Positions 43,076 through 53,773 of a stretch of DNA of 64,000 nt are shown here, in pieces. Under the pieces are notes generated by a model, which was given only the letters and a program-made list of their open reading frames with translations, searched no databases and was not told the origin of the DNA. How positions within the stretch are numbered: position 1 is the stretch's first letter; every line of letters starts with the position of its first letter. The stretch is from Sutterella sp047777475 (lineage in GTDB: Bacteria > Pseudomonadota > Gammaproteobacteria > Burkholderiales > Burkholderiaceae_F): positions 1-64,000 of the forward strand of contig JBKEET010000004.1 in NCBI GenBank assembly GCA_047777475.1, given 5' to 3'. A program made the position numbers and the translations under genes.

Positions 43076-46000
43076 ATGTTCAGCCAGCTCCCCCGTTTCA
43101 AAAAGCGCTTCCTCCCCCAATCTGTCGCGTTGGTTTTAACCGCACTTGCCGCGGCAGGCACGGCATGTGCATATGACGGAACAATCTCCAATGAGTCAAC
43201 AGTGACCGATTGGGAGAAACAAAGGCGGTTCCTACTATGTATACGATGCAGACGATACGGACGTAACACAGACAAATAGCACTCCGTTCGGGATGTTGCT
43301 GTATTCATCAGGGGATTACGGTTCTCAAAGCTTTGATATTGCAGGCTCTTTTTCTCTCATTGAGAATGAGCATAGCTATAACTATATTTTTATAGTCTCT
43401 CCCAAGCTGACGGTGATTCTGTTTCATTAAATTTCAGCGGAGGCACTCTCAATCTCACTGTTAATGAAGTAACGTCAGCCAGTCATTTTCTCAACAGTGC
43501 TTTGCAGTATTGCCGGGGCGCAACAGGAGTGTTCGACAATACGGAAACAAACATTTCTATCGTCACCGCAGAAGCCGGAAGCGGAGCGGATAATGTGGCT
43601 GCGTTATATGTTTCGGATTCCAACTCCTCAAGAACTTCCGATCTCATTGTAAACAGCGCTCTGAATATTGACGTAGACGCTTCCAAAGGCAGTTCCGGCT
43701 ACAAAGAACTGATCTGGGTTCAAGGATCGAATCTCACAATCTACGGCAACCTGACGGGCACCGTTGCCGCAAGCGGCGAAGGCGATCTTCGCGGTATCCG
43801 TGTTACTTATAACAATGGACATGTCGGTTATCTGGTACTGAACGGAACCAACACCGTCAGCGTCACCAGTACTGTGAATGAAGACTACAGCACCGATTAC
43901 GCCATGCGCGGACTGCTGGTGGAAAGCTCTTCCGTCACGGGGAGCGGAAGCCTCTCAATCACCCTGACGGATGAAAACGGCTATATGCCGATCGTGCAGG
44001 GTGTCAGCATGAACTCAAATATCTCGGATTCAGAGGTCGATCTCAGCGGGTCCCTGACGGTGTCGGTGAATTCCGGTGCTTCTTCGGAAGATGCCAAAGG
44101 CATTTATCTCAATGCCGTCAACAATGCGCAAAACCAGACCTCTATGACGATCGGCTCTGCTCTTGACGTCACGCTTTCGACGTCGGGCACCGATGAGACT
44201 GCCTCTGCGGTTTATCTCCAGGGATATCTTCAGGGCGAAAACGCCTCACTGACTGCTAACGGTGTCGCCACGCTGACGGCGAACCGCACGGCGCGAACCG
44301 ACGCCGGTTCGATTTACGGCGTTTATGCATCCCAAAGTGCGACTGCGGCTTTCAACGCCGGACTGACGGACACCGTCACGATGGAAGATTCGGACGGCGG
44401 CACGGCGGCCGGCATTTACGCCGATGCGAGCACGGTGACAGTCAGCAGCGGCACCACGTCGATCAGCGTTTCAGACTCCGGTTCGTCTTCGACTGTGATC
44501 GGCATTGCCGCTGAAGACAGTTCCGAGATCAGCATCTCGGGCACTTCGGCGTCCGTTTCCGCCGCGGGCGGAGCTTCGGCGACGGCGCTGTCCGCTTCAG
44601 ACAGCACTGTTGCGCTGACCGCAGACGCGGTGACGGTGTCCGCCGAAACTGCCGACGGCACGCTCGGGACGGCCGTCGAGGCGGCCGACGAATCGAGCGT
44701 CTATGTCAACAGCGACACTTCGGGGAGCGCCACAGGCGGCACGCTCGCGATGACGGGCAACATCAGCGTGGATGCAACGAGCACGGCACTCCTTAATTTC
44801 GACGGCTCTTCGTCGTCGCTCACCGGTGCCGCCATGCTGAGCAGCTCGTCAACGGGCACGACGGCGTCCACGACAAGCTCGGGCGTTCTCAATCTCTCGT
44901 TCACCGACGGCGCGGTCTGGAACGTGACGGGAGCGAGCACGCTCTCGACCCTCAATGCTGAGAGTTCGTCGGTTTATGTCGGCACGACGTCTTCCTACTG
45001 GACGAACACCGATCCGGTGACGGAGAGCTTCACGCCGGTCTCGGTCACCGCGGACTCGCTTACCGGCGACGGCTCGAGCTTTTACCTGCGGGCCGCGATC
45101 GAGGAGAATTACGCCGATACGCTCACCTTCGGCACGGCCGAGGGCGCATACACGCTTTACGTGAAGAGCTCCGGTACCGAGACGGCGACCGTCGAGAGCA
45201 TGGATCAGTACCTGGTGCACGTTGATGACGGCGATACGACTGCGACCTTTACGCTCGGCAACAGCGCGGGCGTCGTTGATGCGGGCGTTTATGTCTATGA
45301 ACTCGCCTCCCGCACGACGAGCGACGGTGCCGTTGAGTGGTACCTCAGGCGCGTTGAAAGCACGGACACCGACGACACCGAAAGCACCGATGAGAGCAGC
45401 AGCGACGGCGTTCTCTCGGGCAACTCCGGCTCCTCGCTCGCGCCGCTTTCGCCGGAAGCCGAAACGGTGCTGATCCTGCAGGGCGGCGCCTCGCAGACGC
45501 TTTACTACCTGGCCAACCTGAGCGACCTGAGGAAGCGCCTCGGTGACGTGCGCGAGCAGGGCAGGGCGGCCGGCGTCTGGACGTCGTTTGCCGCCTCCCA
45601 GAACAATCTCTCGGCCTACCGCACCGCCACGCTCAAGAGCCGCCTCTACCGGGCGAATCTCGGCATCGATGCCAAGGTCGGGGACAGCTAGCTCCTTGGC
45701 GGTTACATGAGCTTTTCAACGGGCGACCAGAAAGCCGAGAACTCGTGGACCAAGACCACGGGCGACTCGGAGGCGCAGAGCCTCTCGCTCTATGCCACCC
45801 GCGTCTGGCCCTCGGGGGCGTACGTTGACACGGTGTTTTCGGTTGACAACTACCGCCAGACGCTGCGCACCGCCATGCTCGACGGCACGCCGGTCAAGGG
45901 CGATTTCACCACGGTCGGCTATGGCGTTTCCGTCGAAGCCGGCCACCGGCTTGAGCTCTCCGAAAAATCGTCGCTCTTCATCGAGCCGCAGCTGCAGCTC

Positions 46001-46387
46001 GCCTATTACCGCATCGGCTCCGAAAGCTACACGCTCAGCAGCGGGATGACGGTGCGGCAGGGCGGCGTCGACAGTCTCACGGGCCGCGCGGGAGCGGTGT
46101 TCGGCACCAAGCTACTCGACGGGGACGGCACCTTCATGGGCGACCTTTATGTGAAGGCGGGCGTCCTGCACGAGTTCATGGGCACGCAGCACATGATCCT
46201 CAACGGCACGGAAGACTTCCGCATCGACGGGCTCAAAACGCGCTGGTACTACGGCTTCGGCGGCGAGCGCTACATCGCCCGCGCGGGCGATGCGAGCATG
46301 AAGATCTACGGCCAGCTCGAGCGCACCGAAGGCGACCGCTACACGGGAGAGTACGAGGCCAGGCTCGGCTTCAAGGTCACCTGGTGA
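43076..46387 (+). pseudogene. Autotransporter 2, broken by two frameshifts and an amber codon
   Basis: A signal peptide (FKKRFLPQSVALVLTALAAAGTACA) starts at 43076. The frame shifts at about 43212-43224 (continuing as GGSYYVYDADDTDVTQ) and back at about 43380-43403 (QADGDSVSLNFSGGTLNL). The passenger then stays open to 45691, where the codon TAG (45689-45691) replaces the TGG for Trp found in the paralogue (VGDSWLLGGYM). The same frame continues to 46387 and ends in the barrel strand ARLGFKVTW. The passenger is Ser/Thr/Ala-rich with parallel beta-helix-like repeats. A stretch from 45707 could start a barrel fragment, but without signal peptide. Confidence 0.88.
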
Positions 46388-46957
46388 CAGTTGCGGACGA
46401 TTTGCCGCCTGCTGGAAGGCGCCGCTTAAAAACGGCGCCTCTTCTTTTGCCGCGGAAAAGCGTGGACAGTGACGGCCGGAAGTGCTTTCGGCGTCATGGA
46501 AAGCGGAAATTTTTTCGAACGAGCGCGTTCCAAAAAATTTCACGGCACTTCATCCGCAGACTTTGAAAATTTTGTGCTTCTCAAACATCTTCTTTGGCGG
46601 AGAAGGAATTCAAGGAAAGTGGCTCCGGAAATCTGCCAAAAGATGGACCGTTGCTTTCGATGTCATTTATTTATAACAGAAATTCGACAGCTACCATTGT
46701 TTGTTAAAAGCGAAATCATATAGATATCAATGTATTGCAAATGCATTGATCAAGAAAAGCGTGTACGTATTTTTTAAAATACGCTATTTTTTTACAAATA
46801 AGCGCTAAAATTCAGAAAAACAGAACATTTCGCCTTGAAAAGGCGAAAAGTTAAATAACGGCCCGGGCAAAAAAGTCTGTTTGAGAAGAGGCGGCCATTT
46901 TTGCACCGGCTTAAGTCCCCCGTGACTTCAGTGATCCCCGGAACTGAGGTATGCAAA
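46388..46957 (+). other. AT-rich leader of autotransporter 3
   Basis: About 510 bp after the terminator, without a gene. TTTCGCCTT (46828-46836) and AAGGCGAAA (46840-46848) form a tight hairpin about 110 bases before the start codon; a GCGAAAAGG-containing inverted repeat also precedes autotransporter 1. Confidence 0.45.
46417..46448 (+). terminator. Terminator after autotransporter 2
   Basis: Stem AGGCGCCG / CGGCGCCT, eight-base loop, then CTTCTTTT. Confidence 0.8.
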
Positions 46958-49861
46958 ATGTTCGGCCTGAACCCAGGCTTCTGCTTCAAGAAGCGTTCTC
47001 TCGCCCTTACGGCGGCAGTTACAGCCGCGATCACCGCTGCCGGTTCGGCTAGCGCTACTGACTATTACGGTATCAATGCGGCAGAAGTGACGGAGTCACA
47101 GAGCAATGTCTCTCTTACTATTGATGAGCCTAGGAGTGAGGATGACACAGGCATCGGCATTTATGCCGCAGATGGGGACTCAATTGATATCGGCGGAGAA
47201 ACCTTAGAAATCACCGTTGAGGATCAAGATGCGGCTTCCGTCATCGGCGGCATTTTGGCCGAGGACGGTTCTACCGTTACTGTTAATCTGTCTTCTAGTG
47301 AAGATGATTTCACTACAACTGCTGAGATTAATGTATCCGGCGGCGAAACGCTCTACGGTCTTTCGGCTTCCGGCTACGACAGCAGTGATCAGAGCAGCAC
47401 GATTTATTTGTCTGCTGAAAAACTCACTGTTTCAGCCGTCGGCGATGATGACACGACGTCGGTAACGGCCGTCAGTGCTTCTGACGACGGAACGGTGGAG
47501 CTCTACGCGCCGATGACGATAACGGCATCAAGCACTAACGCTTCAGCTACTGTGATCGGAGCTCAGGCCTCGGGTGGTTCATTCGTGCGGCTGGACTCTG
47601 GTGACAACGTTGACATTACAGTAAGCGGCGGCAAAACGGCCTACGGCATTCTGTCCGACGGTGTTTCTGATTCAGGTGATCAGAGTTATGTCTATATGTC
47701 AGCAGAACCCGTCACCATCACAGTCAGCGGGGCTTCGGATACGGCCGCATCTGTCGCCGTCACGAACGGCGGCAAAGTGGAACTCTATGGCGAAAAGGTC
47801 AATCTCACAGCGTCAGGTACTTCCGGAACGGTGTACGGTCTTACAGCAGATGGCACCTCAAGCGATGGGGAAAAAAGCACGATCTATATATCAGCCGGTC
47901 AAGGTAAAACCGAGGAAGAACAACTTAATGTCAGCGCCGTAGCGTCCAACAGCGACGCCACGCCCATTGCCGTGAATGCCACGAACGGCGGCGAGATTAC
48001 GATGAGCAGCCCTGATGCGATGACCACTGTCTCTGCTTCCGGCAGTGACAGCGCCGTTGCCCTGTATGCTGATAGCGGCCGTGTAACGCTTATTGCCGAA
48101 GCTGCAACAGTGACTGCCACCGATGCTTCCGGCTCGCTCGCAACGGCCGTTGAAGCGGTGAACGGCTCCAGAGTTTATGTCAACCGCAATCCGAAGACGG
48201 GCTCGTCCTCGGGCGGCACGCTCGAAATGACGGGCAACATCAGCGTTGATGCGACAAGCAGAGCGATTCTTTATTTCGACGGGTCTGATTCATTTCTTAC
48301 CGGCGCCGCCGAGCTGAAAAGCTCGACGTCGTCCTCATCGAGCCTGGGCCTTTATCTCTCGTTCACCGACGGCGCGGTCTGGAACGTGACGGGTGACAGC
48401 ACGCTCACGACGCTTACCGCCGACAGCTCCTCGTTTTACCTTGGCACCACGTCGGCCAGCTGGTCGGAAACCTCGACGACAGGGAGCTTCACTCCGGTCT
48501 CGGTCACCGCCGACTCGCTTACCGGCACCGGCTCGAGCTTTTACCTGCGGGCCGCCATCCAAGAGGATTACGCCGATACGCTTTACTTTGACACGGCCGA
48601 GGGTGATCACACGCTTTACGTGAAGAGCTCAGGCACCGAGACGGCGACTGTCGAGAGCATGTCGCAGTATCTGGTGCACGTTGAAGACGGCGATACGGAT
48701 GCGACCTTCACGCTCGGCAACAGCTCGGGCTACGTCGATGCCGGCGTTTATGTCTATGAACTCGCCTCGCGCACGACGAGCGACGGTGCCGTCGAGTGGT
48801 ACCTCAAGCGTGCTGAAAGAACGGACACCGATGATACAGAAAGCACGGACGACACCGAAAGCACCAATGACAGCAGCGACGGCGTCCTCTCGGGCAACTC
48901 CGGCTCCTCGCTCACGCCGCTTTCGCCGGAAGCCGAAACGGTGCTCATCCTGCAGGGCGGTGCCTCGCAGACGCTTTACTACCTGGCCAACCTGAGCGAC
49001 CTGAGGAAGCGCCTCGGCGACGTGCGCGAGCAGGGCAGGGCGGCCGGCGTCTGGACTTCGTTTGCCGCCTCCCAGAACAATCTCTCGGCCTACCGCACCG
49101 CGACGCTCAAGAGCCGCCTCTACCGGGCGAATCTCGGCGTCGACGCCAAGGTTGGGGACAGCTGGCTCCTCGGCGGCTACATGAGCTTTTCAACGGGCGA
49201 CCAGAAAGCCGAGAACTCGTGGAACAAGACCACGGGCGACTCGGAGGCGCAGAGCCTCTCGCTCTATGCCACCCGCGTCTGGCCCTCGGGGGCGTACGTC
49301 GACACGGTGTTTTCGGTTGACAACTACCGCCAGACGCTGCGCACCTCGATGCTTGACGGCACGCCGGTCAAGGGCGACTTCACCACGGTCGGCTGCGGCG
49401 TTTCCGTTGAGGCGGGCCACCGGCTCGAGTTCTCCGAAAAATCGTCGCTCTTCATCGAGCCGCAGCTGCAGCTCGCCTATTACCGCATCGGCTCGGAAAA
49501 CTACACGCTCAGCAGCGGGATGACGGTGTGGCAGGGCAGCGTCGACAGTCTCACGGGCCGCGCGGGCGCGGTGCTCGGCACCAAGCTCCTTGACGGGGCC
49601 GGCACCTTCATGGGCGACCTTTATGTGAAGGCGGGCGTCCTGCACGAATTCATGGGCACGCAGCACATGATCCTCAACGATGTCACCGACTTCCGCATCG
49701 ACGGCCTCAAGACGCGCTGGTACTACGGCTTCGGCGGCGAGCGCTACATCGCCCGCGCGGGCGACGCGAGCATGAAGATCTACGGTCAGCTCGAGCGCAC
49801 CGAGGGCGACCGCTACACGGGCGAGTTCGAGGCCAGGCTCGGCCTCAAGGTCACCTGGTAG
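46958..49861 (+). CDS. Autotransporter adhesin 3, intact
   Basis: A 967-residue type Va autotransporter. Signal peptide: MFGLNPGFCFKKRSLALTAA and following VTAAITAAGSASA. The passenger (about 40-640) is a Ser/Thr/Gly-rich repeat with recurring TVSASGSDSxVAxxA-like units, typical of a right-handed beta-helix. An acidic DTDDTESTDD linker near 650 leads to the autotransporter barrel (about 690-967: LSPEAETVLILQGGASQTLYYL... to ARLGLKVTW), with a terminal Trp for BAM recognition. From about 48170 on it is nearly the same as autotransporter 2 upstream, so the two are tandem duplicates. The ATG at 46958 is chosen because GAGG lies eight bases before it. Confidence 0.93.
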   Translation: MFGLNPGFCFKKRSLALTAAVTAAITAAGSASATDYYGINAAEVTESQSNVSLTIDEPRSEDDTGIGIYAADGDSIDIGGETLEITVEDQDAASVIGGILAEDGSTVTVNLSSSEDDFTTTAEINVSGGETLYGLSASGYDSSDQSSTIYLSAEKLTVSAVGDDDTTSVTAVSASDDGTVELYAPMTITASSTNASATVIGAQASGGSFVRLDSGDNVDITVSGGKTAYGILSDGVSDSGDQSYVYMSAEPVTITVSGASDTAASVAVTNGGKVELYGEKVNLTASGTSGTVYGLTADGTSSDGEKSTIYISAGQGKTEEEQLNVSAVASNSDATPIAVNATNGGEITMSSPDAMTTVSASGSDSAVALYADSGRVTLIAEAATVTATDASGSLATAVEAVNGSRVYVNRNPKTGSSSGGTLEMTGNISVDATSRAILYFDGSDSFLTGAAELKSSTSSSSSLGLYLSFTDGAVWNVTGDSTLTTLTADSSSFYLGTTSASWSETSTTGSFTPVSVTADSLTGTGSSFYLRAAIQEDYADTLYFDTAEGDHTLYVKSSGTETATVESMSQYLVHVEDGDTDATFTLGNSSGYVDAGVYVYELASRTTSDGAVEWYLKRAERTDTDDTESTDDTESTNDSSDGVLSGNSGSSLTPLSPEAETVLILQGGASQTLYYLANLSDLRKRLGDVREQGRAAGVWTSFAASQNNLSAYRTATLKSRLYRANLGVDAKVGDSWLLGGYMSFSTGDQKAENSWNKTTGDSEAQSLSLYATRVWPSGAYVDTVFSVDNYRQTLRTSMLDGTPVKGDFTTVGCGVSVEAGHRLEFSEKSSLFIEPQLQLAYYRIGSENYTLSSGMTVWQGSVDSLTGRAGAVLGTKLLDGAGTFMGDLYVKAGVLHEFMGTQHMILNDVTDFRIDGLKTRWYYGFGGERYIARAGDASMKIYGQLERTEGDRYTGEFEARLGLKVTW

Positions 49862-49953
49862 CGCTGGGCCGGCTCTCCGAAAAATCCGGCGCCGTCCGGG
49901 CGGCACGGGCTTTCGGGACCGTTTCGCCGGACGGCGTTATCATTAGCCGGTGA

Positions 49954-49990
49954 AAGGCGCCGCTTGGATCGAAAGAAGCGGCGTCTTTGC
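49954..49990 (+). terminator. Terminator after autotransporter 3
   Basis: Stem AGGCGCCGCTT / AAGCGGCGTCTTT with a ten-base loop; it overlaps the leader of the following MFS gene. Confidence 0.65.
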
Positions 49991-50021
49991 TTATTCGACG
50001 AAAGACGGGGAGTGCAGGCAT

Positions 50022-51242
50022 ATGACGGACAACCGATGGAAGGTGACGCTCGGCGTCCTCTCCGTAACCTGCGTGCTGATGTCGCTGAGCTACACGATGC
50101 TCGTGCCGTTCCTGCCGATGTACCTGAGCGACGAGCTCGGCGTGGATCCGTCCCGCGTCAATCTCTGGAGCGGCATCGTTTTCTCGGCCGCCTTCCTCGT
50201 TTCGGGCATCATGGCACCCGTCTGGGGCGCCATGGCCGACCGCCACTCGCGCAAGATGATGGCGCTGCGCGCCGCCGTGCTGCTTTCCGTTTCCTATACG
50301 CTCGGGGGCCTCGTCCAGAACGAGTGGCAGCTGCTCGCGATGCGCTGCTTCCAGGGCTTTTCCGCCGGCCTGTGGCCGGCGTGCCTCGCCATCATGTCGA
50401 GCGCCGCGCCGCGCGACAGGCTCGGGTTCAGCCTCGGCACGCTGCAGGGCGCGCAGACCGCGGGCGGCGTCCTAGGGCCGCTTTTCGGCGGCGTCCTGAG
50501 CGAATTCTTCGGCATGCGCGCCACGTTCTTCCTGGGCGGCGCCTCGCTGCTGCTCGCCGCCCTGCTGATCCTCGTCTTCATCAAGGAGCCGCCGCGCCGC
50601 CGCACGGCCAAGGCCGAGAAAAACGACGACACGATGCACCTCTTCAAGATACCGGCCGTGCGCCAGATGCTCGTCGCGGCCTGCCTCGTGCAGTTCGCCG
50701 GCCTGGTGCTGCAGCCCGTGCTGCCGCAGTACATCGGGGAGCTCCTCGGCTCGAACGACAGGCTCGTGCTCTACACGGGCATCCTTTTCTCGCTCGTCGG
50801 CGTCGCCGGCGTCGTCGCCTCGCCCGTCTGGGGCGCCTTGGGCCAGAGCTGGAGCTACCGGCCGATGCTCTGCGCGGCGCTCGGCGGCACGGCCTTCTTC
50901 GGCATGGTGCAGTGCATCCCCGATTCGGTCGTGTGGTTCGGCATCTGGCGCTTCGTGGGCGGCATCACTTTCGCCGGCATTTTCCCGGCGATCAACGCCG
51001 TGCTCACGATGAGCACGGCGCCCGAGGACCGCGGCCGCGTTTTCGGCCTTTCCTACGCCGTGCAGCAGGCGGGCAGCGTGCTCGGCCCGCTCGCGGGCGG
51101 CGTCATCGGCATGTTCATGCCGCTTTGGTTTGTGGTGTTCGTCTCGGGCTTCCTGCTCGCGCCGATCGCGCTCTACCTTCTCTTCACGAAGCCGGACGAG
51201 AGCGCCCGGCAGGGCAGCGGCGAGCAGCGCCGCTTTGACTGA
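50022..51242 (+). CDS. MFS efflux transporter, multidrug type
   Basis: A 406-residue membrane protein with about 12 hydrophobic segments. The loop 2-3 motif is GAMADRHSRKMM, and the motif-C region GTLQGAQTAGGVLGPLFGG in helix 5 is typical of drug/H+ antiporters. A duplicated equivalent, VQQAGSVLGPLAGGVIG, is in the second half. The ATG at 50022 is used because the first helix begins soon after it. Substrate unknown; no regulator is adjacent. Confidence 0.85.
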   Translation: MTDNRWKVTLGVLSVTCVLMSLSYTMLVPFLPMYLSDELGVDPSRVNLWSGIVFSAAFLVSGIMAPVWGAMADRHSRKMMALRAAVLLSVSYTLGGLVQNEWQLLAMRCFQGFSAGLWPACLAIMSSAAPRDRLGFSLGTLQGAQTAGGVLGPLFGGVLSEFFGMRATFFLGGASLLLAALLILVFIKEPPRRRTAKAEKNDDTMHLFKIPAVRQMLVAACLVQFAGLVLQPVLPQYIGELLGSNDRLVLYTGILFSLVGVAGVVASPVWGALGQSWSYRPMLCAALGGTAFFGMVQCIPDSVVWFGIWRFVGGITFAGIFPAINAVLTMSTAPEDRGRVFGLSYAVQQAGSVLGPLAGGVIGMFMPLWFVVFVSGFLLAPIALYLLFTKPDESARQGSGEQRRFD

Positions 51243-51411
51243 CGTCAGCTCCTTTGCGGCGATTTTTTACAAAATCGTGAAATTTCCGTGAAGATGTGTT
51301 TTCCATGCTTCAATAGGTAAAAAGCCTCAGATAAAATTAAAAGAGCGGCAGTGCTCAAGCGGCTTTTTCCCTTCGAAGCTGCCGGCTGCCGAGCAACCCT
51401 CAAAGCTGTTT

Positions 51412-53688
51412 ATGGAAACTATTATTTACGCTGTTCTGGCGCTGCTTGTCCTCCTGGCGGTGCTGGACCTGTTCGTCGGCGTAAGCAACGACGCTGTCAA
51501 CTTTCTCAATTCGGCGGTCGGGTCCCGGTGCGCTCCTTTCTGGGTCATCATGACGGTGGCCAGCATCGGCGTCATTCTCGGCTCGACGTTCTCTTCGGGA
51601 ATGATGTCGATCGCCAAAACCGGCGTTTTCTCTCCCGAGCTCTTCACTTTCAACGAAATTCTGGTCATCTACACAGCCGTCATGGTCTGCGACGTGCTGC
51701 TGCTGAACGCCTTCAACTCCCTGGGGCTTCCCACTTCCACCACCGTTTCGATCGTTTTCGAACTGCTCGGCGCCGCCTGCGCCCTGTCGTTCTGGAAAAT
51801 CTGGTCGGGCAACCTGCCGCTGAGCGAGATCAGCAGCTTCATCAACTCGAGCCGCGCCCTGGCGATGATCATGGCGATCCTGAGCTCCGTGGTGGTGGCT
51901 TTCATCGCAGGCCTGATCGTGCAGTACATCCTGCGCCTGATCTTCTCGTTCCACTGGGAGCGCGTCTACAAATACCTCGGCGGCATTTACGGCGGCGTTT
52001 CGCTCACGGCGGTCATCTACTTCCTGCTCTTCAAGGGCGCCAAGGGCGCTTCCTTCATGCGCCCCGAGTGGGTTGACTGGCTGCAGGCGAACACGGATCC
52101 GCTACTCCTGGCGCTCTTCGTCGGCTTCTCGCTGTTCTTCCAGATCCTGATCCTGACGACGCGCATCAACGTCTTCCGCATCATCATCCTGGTCGGCACG
52201 TTCGCGCTTGCTTTCGCCTTCGCCGGCAACGACCTGGTGAACTTCGTCGGCGTGCCGTTCGCCGCCCTCGATTCCTTCAGCATCTTCTCCGCCGCGCCGG
52301 GCGCCGATCCCAACACCTTCACCATGGAGGGGCTTCGCACGAGCACGCATACGGCGACGCTGCTGCTCTTTGCCTCGGGCGCCATCATGGTGCTCACGCT
52401 CTGGTTCTCGAAGAAAGCCCGCCGCGTCATCCAGACGTCGATCCGCCTTTCCTCGGCCGCCCGCGGCAGCAAGGAACAGTTCGGCTCCACGCCGCCCGCC
52501 CGCATCACCGTGCGCGCCGCGCTGCGCTTTTCCGACCTGGTGCACCAGTTCATCCCGCAGACGGTTTTCGACGGGCTGGCCACGCGCTTCGAGCCGAAGG
52601 AAACGGATCCCAGCGAGCCGCAGCTGCCGTTCGATGAGGTGCGCGCGAGCGTGAACCTCGTGCTGGCCGCGGCGCTCATCGCTTCGGCCACGAGCCTGAA
52701 GCTGCCGCTCTCGACCACGTACGTGACCTTCATGGTGGCCATGGGTTCGTCGCTCGCCGACGGAGCCTGGGACCGCGAAAGCGCCGTCTACCGCGTCTCG
52801 GGCGTCTTCACCGTGATTTCCGGCTGGTTCGTGACGGCCTTCACGGCCTTTACGGTCGCGGCAATTTTCGCCCTGATCTTCAACTCGCTCGGCTACTGGG
52901 TGATGCTCATCCTGGCGCTGATCGCCGTGGGCGTCGTCATCAAGGAAAACTTCTTTGCCCACGACGAGAAAGACAGCCCCGAGCACCTGGCCGTTCTCAC
53001 CGGCGACCAGAAGAGCATCCGCGACATCCTCGACACCGCCGTCTCGCAGTACCGCAACAAGTGCTTCGACCTGTTCGATCACGGCCTCAGGGCCTTCCTC
53101 GACCGCGATGCCGCGCAGCTCAAGGCCCTCAAGGGCGACGCCGCGGAGATGTTCGACGAGATCAGCTTCAAGCGCGGCGACTACTACACGATGGCCATCG
53201 AGAGCCCTGGCACCAAGGAAGACCGCGATGCGCGCAACTTCTACTACCGCGCCTTCACCAACATGAAGGAAATCACTCACCAGCTGCGCGATGTGCTCGG
53301 CGTGGCGCAGAACTACGTCGCCAACAGCCATTCCGACTTCACGGGCAAGATGCGCGAGGGCACCCTCAAGATGGAAGGCGGCATGAAGTACCTGCGCGAC
53401 AACTTCTCGATCGCCAACAGCAAGAACACGCTCGACCTGATCGACTCCGCGCAGCGCGATTTCGTCCTTGAGATCAACACCGAGCAGCTCTCGCTGAGAA
53501 AGAGCGAGCTCTACCTCAATTACCTGCTCTTTGCGCGCGACCTGATCAACCGCTTCATGGTTGTGCTCCTCCTGCAGGAAGGCCTCGACCGCGCCATTCA
53601 GCGCAGCAGCAATGCTGAGCAGAAGAATGCCGTTGAGACGTTCATCAAGCAGGAAGAAACGGAGCCTGTGCGCCGCAGCGAGCGCTGA
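51412..53688 (+). CDS. PiT-family inorganic phosphate transporter with long C-terminal domain
   Basis: A 758-residue protein. The PiT signatures are DLFVGVSNDAVNFLNSAVGSR near the N-terminus and AGNDLVNFVGVPFAALDS in the second half, the two inverted repeats that form the phosphate path. About 12 membrane segments end near residue 520. The remaining 240 residues are soluble, helical and charged (HLAVLTGDQKSIRDILDTAVSQYRNKCFDLFDHG), resembling PhoU-like bundles that may regulate transport. Such long PiT proteins with a fused tail are common in Bacteroidetes and occur in some proteobacteria. The substrate, phosphate with H+ or Na+, is inferred from the family. Confidence 0.9.
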   Translation: METIIYAVLALLVLLAVLDLFVGVSNDAVNFLNSAVGSRCAPFWVIMTVASIGVILGSTFSSGMMSIAKTGVFSPELFTFNEILVIYTAVMVCDVLLLNAFNSLGLPTSTTVSIVFELLGAACALSFWKIWSGNLPLSEISSFINSSRALAMIMAILSSVVVAFIAGLIVQYILRLIFSFHWERVYKYLGGIYGGVSLTAVIYFLLFKGAKGASFMRPEWVDWLQANTDPLLLALFVGFSLFFQILILTTRINVFRIIILVGTFALAFAFAGNDLVNFVGVPFAALDSFSIFSAAPGADPNTFTMEGLRTSTHTATLLLFASGAIMVLTLWFSKKARRVIQTSIRLSSAARGSKEQFGSTPPARITVRAALRFSDLVHQFIPQTVFDGLATRFEPKETDPSEPQLPFDEVRASVNLVLAAALIASATSLKLPLSTTYVTFMVAMGSSLADGAWDRESAVYRVSGVFTVISGWFVTAFTAFTVAAIFALIFNSLGYWVMLILALIAVGVVIKENFFAHDEKDSPEHLAVLTGDQKSIRDILDTAVSQYRNKCFDLFDHGLRAFLDRDAAQLKALKGDAAEMFDEISFKRGDYYTMAIESPGTKEDRDARNFYYRAFTNMKEITHQLRDVLGVAQNYVANSHSDFTGKMREGTLKMEGGMKYLRDNFSIANSKNTLDLIDSAQRDFVLEINTEQLSLRKSELYLNYLLFARDLINRFMVVLLLQEGLDRAIQRSSNAEQKNAVETFIKQEETEPVRRSER

Positions 53689-53732
53689 TTGAAGAGAATG
53701 CCGGCGGGAAGTTTCCCGCCGGGCCGCATCAA

Positions 53733-53773
53733 GCCTCCTGATGCCCGAGGTCCGGGCGCAGGAGGCGTTTTTT
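53733..53773 (+). terminator. Terminator after the phosphate transporter gene
   Basis: Stem GCCTCCTG-GCCC / GGGC-CAGGAGGC followed by seven T residues; it ends at the tail of the converging ABC operon. An additional CCGGCGGGAA hairpin lies just upstream (53701-53722). Confidence 0.88.
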
